A stretch of DNA of 42,071 nt from CAYZJK01 sp964479125 (GTDB taxonomy: Bacteria; Patescibacteriota; Saccharimonadia; Saccharimonadales; Saccharimonadaceae), in assembly GCA_964479125.1 (NCBI GenBank), contig CAYZJK010000004.1:1-42071 (forward strand), given 5' to 3'. The notes under the pieces were generated by a model. It made no database searches. It worked only from the letters and a program-made list of their open reading frames with translations, and had not been told where the DNA came from. Every line of letters begins with the position of its first letter. The first letter of the stretch is position 1. This document shows, in pieces, positions 28,963-36,601 of the stretch. A program made the translations under genes and the position numbers.

Positions 28963-29571
28963 ATGCCGCAGAAGAATGACGATCATAAAAAGGATAAAAA
29001 TAACCAACCAGACGAGACTGTTAATCCTATCGACCAGAATGAATCAGTTGTATCCTCAGATGATATTACAGCTGCGGCTGAAGCTGAATCAGCACATAGC
29101 GAAGACCTGATCGAAGAGACAGACTTAGATGAAACTCAGGAGATGATTAACACTCTAACAGCAGACCTACAGCGTACTAGAGCAGACTTTGAGAACTATC
29201 AGAAGCGAACTGCTCAGGAGAAAGAGATTGTACGTAGCATGGCGGTACGGGATACTATTTCAAAGCTACTTCCAACTATTGATATCATTGAGCAAGCTTC
29301 AGCTCATATCCCTGAAGAGGTAGTAGACACTCCATTTGGTAAGGGTATGGCTAGTATTGAGAAGAAATTAGCTAAGCAGCTAAAAGACCTAGGTGTTGAA
29401 AAGATCGACTCTAAGCCAGGTGATGAGTTTAACCCAGAGCTACATAATGCAATTCAGGTTGATGAAGATGCTGAGGGTGAGACTGAGGTATTAGCTGAGG
29501 TTCTTCAAGCTGGCTATAAGAAAGATGGTGAAGTGATTCGCTATTCAATGGTTAAGGTGACTCGTAAGTAG
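28963..29571 (+). CDS. grpE: Nucleotide exchange factor GrpE
   Basis: A 202-aa cochaperone that releases ADP from DnaK. The first 55 residues are acidic and disordered (KKDKNNQPDETVNP...). A coiled coil follows (MINTLTADLQRTRADFENYQKRTAQEKE, about 64-92), and the beta domain ends with the typical GYKKDGEVIRYSMVKVTRK. Strong AAAGGAGG ribosome binding site and 16-base gap to hrcA: translated from the same mRNA. A terminator follows at 29597-29626, which separates it from dnaK three kilobases on. Confidence 0.96.
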   Translation: MPQKNDDHKKDKNNQPDETVNPIDQNESVVSSDDITAAAEAESAHSEDLIEETDLDETQEMINTLTADLQRTRADFENYQKRTAQEKEIVRSMAVRDTISKLLPTIDIIEQASAHIPEEVVDTPFGKGMASIEKKLAKQLKDLGVEKIDSKPGDEFNPELHNAIQVDEDAEGETEVLAEVLQAGYKKDGEVIRYSMVKVTRK

Positions 29572-29596
29572 TAGGTAGATAAGTAATCTTCATCTA

Positions 29597-29626
29597 AAAA
29601 TACACCCCGATAGTGGGGTGTATTTT
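29597..29626 (+). terminator. Terminator of the hrcA-grpE operon
   Basis: AAAATACACCCC (29597-29608), 6-base loop, GGGGTGTATTTT (29615-29626). The A/T arms also allow use on the minus strand. Confidence 0.93.
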
Positions 29627-29700
29627 ATTGCTTTAGACCATCTACTTCTTAAATCTATTTTAGTCTATATCTTTAAGTCTCCCTTGGAGGACCTTCCCGG

Positions 29701-32566
29701 TTAAGGAACTGGGAAGGTGCTGTTGCCGCCATCTGAGTTGAGTGGTGCAGGGTGTAAGACGCCATTTAGGAAGTTAAAGGCTGGATCGATTGCTCGTGCG
29801 TCGTATCCCATGTGTAGGTCGCCAGGGATGATGAATGATTCAGCTCGAGTACCAAAGCTACGTAGCTTAGACTGCATCTCAGTTGCATCGTAAGGTGGAA
29901 CTAGGATTTCAGACTGGGCGTTAGCCATGAACATTGGTGGAGTGCTTGGGCTAGCGAAGATAGCTGGGGTAAGTTGGATAGCGTCATCGAGACACTTACC
30001 AAGCTTACTGGTTAGGACGGCAGCGTGTGAGTTCTGCATGTGTCCAGCGGCTACGCCAGCTAGGTTAGCGATTAATGAACCGACGTCGCTACTATTAACT
30101 ACAGCTGAAGCTACCTGATTGAAGCTACTGTCCTGGTTGCCGTGCTCAGCGATAACCTCTAGTGCTACGCTAGCGTATCCTAGGGCTTGCTTCTGCTCAG
30201 CAGGCAGGCTTGAGGCTGCAATTAGCTGTAGTGATCCGTTTGAACCTTGTAGGTTAGCAACTGAGCGGAAGTGTTCTGGGTTGACTGCTCGGTTGTTCTG
30301 CATGTCTGTGACGATACCGCGTAGACCAGCACTTGGGCCGTTGCCATTTGGATTCTCAAGTTCAGTAGTCATGCGGTTTAATTCAGCGGTAATATTGTTT
30401 ACTTCACTAACTACGCTCTGAGCGGTCGCAGCATCCAGCTGACCAGCTGAAGTTGGAATGCTATTAACTAGGTTGTTAATTGAGTTAGCAATTCCACCAA
30501 CCGGAGAACTCATGCCGATTAGGTCGTTACCGAATGACTGAACGACTGAGGTAAGTTCACCACGAAGCTTTTGAGATGGGCTATTAAGATCAGATGAAGT
30601 TTCAGCGGTTAACTTATCGACTGTATAAGTTTGCTGGATAGTCTCCATCTCAGTGCTAGCAATCGGCACCTTGGTGGTGTATTCAGCGATGTCATCAGCA
30701 TTAATCCCCCACTGAGCTAGCTCACCTTCCCAGTCATAGTTCTTAAAGCCTTGTTCAATTCCTTGAATATCAGCAGCCACTTGTCCAGCTAATTGGAGTT
30801 GCTCCATTGGACTCATATTCTGGATCGAGCTGATGATAGCTTCTGGTGTCGTACCTAGGCCGATGTAGTTATTGATAGCTCCAAAGCCACTAGTAAAGCC
30901 GGTGTCGATACAAGTGGTGTGGTCTAATCCAATCGCTAGAGTTGGAATACTCCAGGTCATGTCTCTAAAGGCATTCATTGGTCCAGACATGGTCACAGCT
31001 GCTGCTAAACCTGAGTTGCCTGAAGCGGCTACGCGAGCAGTTAAGCTGCCGCCAGCTGAGTCACCCCACATCGCAACACGATTTGGATCAAGCCCAAACT
31101 TAGCAGCGTTGTTTTGTACGTATTCTAGAGCATTACGAACGTCATGGTAGATATAGTAAAGACCGTTCGGCATTAGTCGGTACTGAATTCTAAATGATAC
31201 GTAACCGTTCTGAGCAGGTCCGCGAGGATCATCTTGAGTCATGAAGTCTGTGTTCCAGGTGCCACCATCGGCTCGCCAGCCGCCACCATGGACAAAGACA
31301 ATACCCGGTCGAGATGAGTGGTTATCTGGGCGGTGAACTGTAATCTTCATCTTGTCACCATTACCGTTAGTGTAGAAAGCTTCTGAGAAGCCGACAGGTG
31401 CATTAGGTAGAGATGAATCAGGTCCATTCATGCCTAGGCCCTTATTTTCAGGTCGATAATGAGGGCTGTCTGGCACTTCACGTCCGCCAGTTGAGCCGCC
31501 ACTACCTGATCCACCTGTAGACCCACCAGAACCACTCGAGCCACCTGAATCCTGTGATCCACCTGTAGACCCACCAGAATCCTCTGATCCACCACCACCG
31601 GTGCCACCAGAGCCACTTCCGCCACCGCCGCCGGAGCCGCCGCCTGAGTTTTTACCTTCATCAACGCCAGGTATGTCAACGTTATCCGTACTGCCGCCTG
31701 GTGCTGTTCCGCCGCCAGATCCGCCNNNNNNNNNNNNNNNNNNNNNNNNNNNNNNNNNNNNNNNNNNNNNNNNNNNNNNNNNNNNNNNNNNNNNNNNNNN
31801 NNNNNNNNNNNNNNNNNNNNNNNNNTCCGCCTGATCCGCTAGAGCCGCCAGTGCCAGGGTTGTTCTTGGTTGGATCTGAATAGACAGGGTTGCCAAACTC
31901 ATCAACACCGACTGGTTCACGTGGAGTTACACCGCCACCGCCAACAACTGGTGAGCCAGGTGTTTGACCGGTAGACTCCATAACTGCTGGCTGAATACCA
32001 AGAGCTACGAACTGCTCCATCAAAAGGTTGCCAGCAGCTACACCCTGGTTACAGGCTTCTTGTTCAGCATCTTGATGGCGTGCAGCACAAACATCAGGTG
32101 AGTAAGGGAAAGGTGAGTCCGATGGACCATGGGCTGCTGTTAGACATAGCTGGTAGTGGTCGGCGTTGCCAGCTAGTGGGGCGCAGGCTTTCTCAGAGTC
32201 AGTTACGAAGCCGTCACGACTAAAGTTAGAGAAGTGCTTTTCGAATGACTTAGCACCTGCTTTAGCGCCGTCTTCACAGGCTTTCTGTTCAGCATTAGAA
32301 AAATCTTGGCGAACCTTACAAGATTCTAGGTTTTGAGGGAAGTACCTCAGGCCAGCTTCACCTAATCCGCCATATAGGCAGGCGTGTGGTACGTCTGGAT
32401 TCCTATCGTTATCGTACTTGCTACAAGCTGCTAGTATTTCTTTTTTATATGCATTGTTTGTTATTTCACTGGCGTTTGCTGTGCTTGTAAGCCCGGCAAT
32501 AGAAAATGCCCCAATTGCTAGTAAGCTGGCAAACCCATATATAATAGATCGTAACCCTTTACTCAT
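29701..32566 (-). CDS. Secreted esterase/lipase: Cys-rich N-domain, Gly/Ser linker (with assembly gap), alpha/beta-hydrolase
   Basis: One gene split by a 100-N gap (31726-31825), so the two halves are in different frames only because the N run is a placeholder. ATG at 32566 follows AGGTGG. In order: a signal peptide (about 1-32, ending STANAS); a Cys-rich domain of about 160 residues with eight cysteines and a two-fold repeat (NAEQKACEDGAKAG / DAEQEACNQGVAAG); a Gly/Ser linker that includes a 48-bp tandem repeat; then a hydrolase with oxyanion motif HGGGW (31273-31290), nucleophile elbow GDSAGG (Ser codon 31057-31059) and final His in PGDLHMGY. The usual acid residue appears as E in SEILVPP. 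About 250 mainly helical residues are inserted between the elbow and the acid residue. The substrate is unknown. Sits on the opposite strand between grpE and dnaK. Confidence 0.82.
31507..31579 (-). repeat. 48-bp tandem repeat in the esterase linker
   Basis: Two identical 25-base copies (31507-31531 and 31555-31579) with a 48-base period encode Gly/Ser stretches such as GGSTGG. They belong to a larger Gly/Ser low-complexity tract that flanks the assembly gap and probably caused it. Confidence 0.75.
31726..31825. other. Assembly gap (100 N)
   Basis: Exactly 100 N, the standard placeholder for a gap of unknown size. It interrupts the Gly/Ser linker of the esterase gene. Confidence 0.99.
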
Positions 32567-32655
32567 AACCACCTAAATCCAATTTAAATTGCTTATGGCT
32601 ATGATACCGTATGGGTCAATAAATCACAAATAAAATAAAGCCATAAAAACAACGT

Positions 32656-32694
32656 TTAGCACTCTTGACACTTGAGTGCTAAATTTTATATACT
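32656..32694 (+). promoter_or_regulatory. CIRCE operator and promoter of dnaK
   Basis: Perfect TTAGCACTC-N9-GAGTGCTAA at 32656-32682. TTGACA (-35) is 32665-32670, inside the spacer; TATACT (-10) at 32689-32694 after 18 bases. Unlike hrcA and dnaJ, the leader is about 65 bases and has a Shine-Dalgarno sequence. Confidence 0.97.
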
Positions 32695-32767
32695 AAGTAT
32701 ATACTAGCAGTCATAGTAACGGAGTGCTTAATCGGCTGCGATGAATTAATAACGAAAGGAATAGATG

Positions 32768-34675
32768 ATGGGAAAGATAATTGGAATCGACCTAGGTACA
32801 ACTAATAGTGCCTTTGCCTACATGGCGGCTGGTAAACCAGAGGTTATTGCTAATGCAGAAGGAAACCGAACTACTCCTAGTGTAGTAGCGGTTAATAAGA
32901 GCGGTGATCGCCTAGTTGGACAGATTGCTCAGCGTCAGCGAGTGACTAACCCTAAGAATACTATTTATGGTGTTAAGCGACTAATCGGTCGTAAGTTTAA
33001 CGACAAAGAAGTTCAGCGCGACCTAGATATTCTACCTTTTGACATTGTTAAGAAGGGTGACGGCGTGGCCGTAGTGATGGGTGGTAAAGAGTACACCCCA
33101 GAAGAGGTATCAGCCATGGTCCTATCTAAGATTAAGGCGGACGCTGAAGCCTTCCTAGGTGAGAAAGTAACTGAAGCAGTTATTACTGTACCTGCTTACT
33201 TCGACGACTCTCAGCGCCAGGCTACTAAGGATGCTGGACGAATTGCTGGCTTAGAGGTTAAGCGAATCGTTAATGAGCCAACCGCTGCTGCTCTAGCTTA
33301 CGGTCTAGAGGGTGACAAGGATGAGAAGATAGCAGTCTTTGACCTTGGTGGTGGTACGTTTGACGTATCTATCCTAGAGCTAGGTGATGGTGTCTTTGAA
33401 GTGCGATCAACTCACGGTGATACACACCTTGGTGGTGAAGACTTTGACAACCGAATCGTTAACCACTTCCTAGAAGTATTTAAGAAGGAAGAGGGTGTTG
33501 ACCTTAAGAATGATAAGGCAGCGATGCAGCGCCTTAAGGATGAAGCTGAGAAAGCTAAGAAGGAACTTTCTTCTACTAACGAAGCTGAAATCAACCTACC
33601 ATTTATTACAGCTGATGAAAGTGGTCCAAAGCACTTCGAGTACACACTAACTAAGGCGAAACTTGAAGAATTAGTCTCAGACTTAATCGATCGTCTAGCT
33701 GAGCCAGTTGAGAAGGCTCTTAAGGATGCAGATCTAAGTGCATCAGAGATTGACTCAGTGGTTCTAGTTGGTGGTATGACCCGTATGCCGGCTGTAGTTG
33801 AGAAGGTTAAGAAAATCTTTGGCAAGGAACCGCTTAAGGGAGTAAACCCAGATGAAGTAGTTGCAGTTGGTGCAGCTGTTCAAGGTGGAGTACTTCGTGG
33901 TGACGTAAAAGACGTAGTTCTACTAGACGTAACCCCTCTATCTCTAGGTATTGAAACTATGGGCGGAGTAACTACTAAGCTAATCGATCGTAACTCAACC
34001 ATTCCTACCTCTAAGTCTGAAACTTTCAGTACAGCAGCTGATAACCAGCCACAAGTAGAAATCCATGTTCTTCAAGGTGAAAGGGAAATGGCAGTCGACA
34101 ACAAGAGTCTAGGTCGATTTGTATTAGATGGAATCGCCCCAGCGCCACGAGGCGTACCTCAGATTGAAGTAACCTTTAACCTAGATGCTAACGGTATCTT
34201 AAACGTAACCGCTAAGGATAAGGGTACAGGTAAAGAGCAGTCTATTACTATCCAAGATAGCGGCAATATGAGCAAGGAAGATATTGAGAAGGCTCAGCGC
34301 GAAGCTGAACTGCACGCTGAGGAAGACAAGAAGAAGCGTGAAGCGATTGAATCTCGAAACAGCCTAGAGAATGCTATCTATCAAGCCGAGAAGATGCCTG
34401 AAGAATATAAGGATAAGATCAGCGACGAAGACAAGAAGGCAATTGAAGACGCAGTTGAAGCAGCTAAGAAGGTTCAGAAGGACGAGTCAGCTGACAAGGA
34501 AGCTCTAGAGGTTGCGCAAAAAGAACTTGAGGGTGTCATCATGCCAATCGGTGCCAAGATGTACGAAGCCGCAAGTAAGGAAAATGAAGAAGCTAAGACT
34601 GACGAGAAGTCTGATGACAAAGACGAACCAGTTGAAGGCGAAGTTGTAGATGACGGCAAGAAGGAAGATAAGTAG
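32768..34675 (+). CDS. dnaK: Chaperone protein DnaK (Hsp70)
   Basis: A 635-aa ATP-driven chaperone. Start: ATG 32768 (MGKIIGIDLGTTNS) rather than the ATG three bases earlier, because the family begins MxKIIGIDLGTTNS. Nucleotide domain motifs are IDLGTTNS at the N-terminus, NEPTAAALAYG and FDLGGGTFDVSIL. The substrate domain contains LLDVTPLSLGIET (linker and first strand) and HVLQGEREMA; the C-terminal lid ends in an acidic tail EPVEGEVVDDGKKEDK. AAAGGA ribosome binding site before the start. It has its own CIRCE-controlled promoter and terminator (34704-34733), so it is a single-gene unit, not a hrcA-grpE-dnaK operon. Confidence 0.98.
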   Translation: MGKIIGIDLGTTNSAFAYMAAGKPEVIANAEGNRTTPSVVAVNKSGDRLVGQIAQRQRVTNPKNTIYGVKRLIGRKFNDKEVQRDLDILPFDIVKKGDGVAVVMGGKEYTPEEVSAMVLSKIKADAEAFLGEKVTEAVITVPAYFDDSQRQATKDAGRIAGLEVKRIVNEPTAAALAYGLEGDKDEKIAVFDLGGGTFDVSILELGDGVFEVRSTHGDTHLGGEDFDNRIVNHFLEVFKKEEGVDLKNDKAAMQRLKDEAEKAKKELSSTNEAEINLPFITADESGPKHFEYTLTKAKLEELVSDLIDRLAEPVEKALKDADLSASEIDSVVLVGGMTRMPAVVEKVKKIFGKEPLKGVNPDEVVAVGAAVQGGVLRGDVKDVVLLDVTPLSLGIETMGGVTTKLIDRNSTIPTSKSETFSTAADNQPQVEIHVLQGEREMAVDNKSLGRFVLDGIAPAPRGVPQIEVTFNLDANGILNVTAKDKGTGKEQSITIQDSGNMSKEDIEKAQREAELHAEEDKKKREAIESRNSLENAIYQAEKMPEEYKDKISDEDKKAIEDAVEAAKKVQKDESADKEALEVAQKELEGVIMPIGAKMYEAASKENEEAKTDEKSDDKDEPVEGEVVDDGKKEDK

Positions 34676-34703
34676 TCTTAACTAGTCAGCCTGATCTATA
34701 GAT

Positions 34704-34737
34704 AATACACCCGGGTCTTATCCCGGGTGTATTATTT
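34704..34737 (+). terminator. Terminator of dnaK
   Basis: AATACACCCGGG (34704-34715), 6-base loop, CCCGGGTGTATT (34722-34733), then ATTTT. Confidence 0.95.
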
Positions 34738-34796
34738 TGACTATGAATATAACGCTCATGCTATACTTGTCTTTAAAGACATAACTATTAGTTGGG

Positions 34797-35417
34797 ATGG
34801 GTATGAATAACAAGAAGAATTTAATGATTGTCATTGCTGCATCGATTGCTTTAGCGCTTATTGTTGGGGCTATAATTTTTATCGTCGCACAGCAGTCGGC
34901 TAATAATGCAGATAAAGAACCGTATCGATTTGAAGAGTCTGAGCATATGGGTGTGGCTCAATTAGTTTCAAAGGCAGATGTAGAAGCGGCGGTTGATGGG
35001 ATTGGTGCAAACGTCAAAGGTCCGGATGCTAGCGGTACATTATATTTAGATGAAGTAAGAAGTGAAACTGCTACTTATCGGTTCGAGGCTGACGGTCAAG
35101 AAGTAGAGCTTGAACTAGATGTAAAGGTCTATCTAGAAGGCGCCAAGTCTAGTGATGAGCTTAAGCCTGAGAACGTCTTTAGGGCGACTGAGGATGAAGA
35201 GATAGATGGAATTGGTGATAGGGCACATATGTACTTTCCGGTCGATAATGTTTCAACTGGCGAGAGGCAATATTCATTAATTGCCCTTGAGGGTCGAACT
35301 GTTATGGTCTTGAATCTAACTATGCCAGCTGACGCCGAAGTAGCTTTAAGCCGAACAGCGGGACAGCACATCCTCCAAGAGCTTGGCCGCAAAATTGACC
35401 TTAGTAACCTAGACTAA
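34797..35417 (+). CDS. Membrane-anchored protein of unknown function, 206 aa
   Basis: Start at ATG 34797, or ATG 34803 (MNNKKNLMIVI), which follows GGGATGGG. One TM helix (about 8-30), then an outer domain of about 170 residues of mixed strand and helix (TLYLDEVRSETATYRFEADGQEVELELDVKVYL), with no cysteines. TATACT at 34762-34767 indicates its own promoter. It lies between dnaK and dnaJ on the same strand. The fold may be a beta-rich substrate- or ligand-binding domain, but I recognise no family. The gene ends 17 bases before the CIRCE of dnaJ. Confidence 0.68.
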   Translation: MGMNNKKNLMIVIAASIALALIVGAIIFIVAQQSANNADKEPYRFEESEHMGVAQLVSKADVEAAVDGIGANVKGPDASGTLYLDEVRSETATYRFEADGQEVELELDVKVYLEGAKSSDELKPENVFRATEDEEIDGIGDRAHMYFPVDNVSTGERQYSLIALEGRTVMVLNLTMPADAEVALSRTAGQHILQELGRKIDLSNLD

Positions 35418-35433
35418 TAAAGGTATTAAAACG

Positions 35434-35471
35434 CTAGCACTCTTTACATTTGAGTGCTAGTTTTTTATAAT
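35434..35471 (+). promoter_or_regulatory. CIRCE operator and promoter of dnaJ
   Basis: CTAGCACTC-N9-GAGTGCTAG at 35434-35460, TTTACA (-35) inside the spacer (35443-35448), 17 bases, TATAAT (35466-35471), eight bases before ATG. Confidence 0.95.
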
Positions 35472-35479
35472 TATATGTA

Positions 35480-36580
35480 ATGAGTAAGAGAGATTATTAC
35501 GAAGTCCTGGGCGTCTCTAAAAGCGCCAGCGCCGATGAGATTAAAAAAGCTTTCCGTAAGCTAGCGGCTAAGCATCACCCAGATAAAGAGGGTGGTGATG
35601 AAGCAGCTTTTAAGGAGGTTAATGAGGCTTATGAAGTCTTAAAGGATCAGCAGAAGCGCCAGCGCTATGACCAGTTTGGTCACGCCGGTGTAGGCGGGGC
35701 TGGTTTTGGTGGGGGTGGCGGTAATCCGTTCGATGGCTTTGGCGGTCAGAGTATGCACTTTGACTTCGGTGATGGTGATCTTGGAGATATCTTTAGTCAG
35801 TTCTTTGGCGGTGGTCGCTCGCAGTCTAGCTCAAGAAGGCAAAGACGTGGTAACGATGTTGAAACTAGCATTACCCTAACCTTTAAAGAGGCTGTCTTTG
35901 GTGCTCAAAAGAAGGTTACTCTAGAGATGCAGGATGAATGTTCTCATTGTCATGGTCAGCGAGCTGAACCTGGTCACGGTATGAAGACTTGTCCTACGTG
36001 TAAGGGCGCCGGTCATATTCCTCGCATTATGAACACAATGTTCGGCCAGATGCAGCAATCAATTACCTGTAATAGCTGTAATGGACGCGGTAAGATTCCT
36101 GAAAAGGTCTGTAGTGTCTGTAAGGGTGTTGGTACTGAAAGGCGCAAACAAACCATCACCGTTAAGGTTCCGTCAGGTATTGATGATGGAGCGGTTATTC
36201 GTCTGCGTGAGCGCGGTGAGGCGATTGCTGAAGGCGCTAAGGGTGATCTTTATATCAACGTTCGAGTTGCAGCTGATAAGCACTTTACACGTGAGGGTGA
36301 CTTAGTTCTAAGTGAGCAAACGATCGACATGGTGGACGCAGCCCTAGGTACTGAGATTGACGTCTTGACAGTTGATGGTGAAGTTCGTATGAAGATTCCA
36401 GCTGGTACTCAAAGTGGTACAGATTTCAAGCTTTCCGGACATGGAGTAGTCCATCCAGGAGGTGAAAGTCGTGGTGCTCATATTGTCACTATTAACGTTG
36501 CTACGCCTGAGAAATTAACTAAGAAGCAAAAGGAACTTTTAACCGAGTTTAAGGCCGCCAAAAAGCGCTCTCTGTTTTAA
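35480..36580 (+). CDS. dnaJ: Chaperone protein DnaJ (Hsp40)
   Basis: A 366-aa cochaperone that stimulates the DnaK ATPase and delivers substrate. J-domain with HPD at 33-35, Gly/Phe-rich region (about 70-115), then four zinc motifs: CSHCHGQR, CPTCKGAG, CNSCNGRG and CSVCKGVG. The first lacks the final glycine of CxxCxGxG (R instead). C-terminal substrate domains follow and end KKRSLF. Length is normal. No ribosome binding site; the -10 box ends eight bases before ATG, so the mRNA is leaderless and CIRCE-controlled. Separated from dnaK by an unrelated-looking anchored-protein gene. Confidence 0.97.
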   Translation: MSKRDYYEVLGVSKSASADEIKKAFRKLAAKHHPDKEGGDEAAFKEVNEAYEVLKDQQKRQRYDQFGHAGVGGAGFGGGGGNPFDGFGGQSMHFDFGDGDLGDIFSQFFGGGRSQSSSRRQRRGNDVETSITLTFKEAVFGAQKKVTLEMQDECSHCHGQRAEPGHGMKTCPTCKGAGHIPRIMNTMFGQMQQSITCNSCNGRGKIPEKVCSVCKGVGTERRKQTITVKVPSGIDDGAVIRLRERGEAIAEGAKGDLYINVRVAADKHFTREGDLVLSEQTIDMVDAALGTEIDVLTVDGEVRMKIPAGTQSGTDFKLSGHGVVHPGGESRGAHIVTINVATPEKLTKKQKELLTEFKAAKKRSLF

Positions 36581-36589
36581 CGCTTGTGC

Positions 36590-36595
36590 TATACT
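36590..36595 (+). promoter_or_regulatory. -10 box of leaderless gene at 36602
   Basis: TATACT ends six bases before the first ATG; no Shine-Dalgarno sequence. Confidence 0.5.
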
Positions 36596-36601
36596 TAGGC
36601 T

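Noticed and set aside
31480..31720. CRISPR-like or satellite repeats
   Set aside because: The repeats are in frame, encode Gly/Ser linker and have no spacer pattern.
29701..32572. Two overlapping minus-strand genes across the N gap
   Set aside because: Both apparent ORFs run through placeholder N; Gly/Ser-rich sequence on both sides shows one gene with a gap of unknown length.
36081..36305. Extra ORF within dnaJ
   Set aside because: Shadow frame of the zinc-finger and substrate domains of DnaJ.
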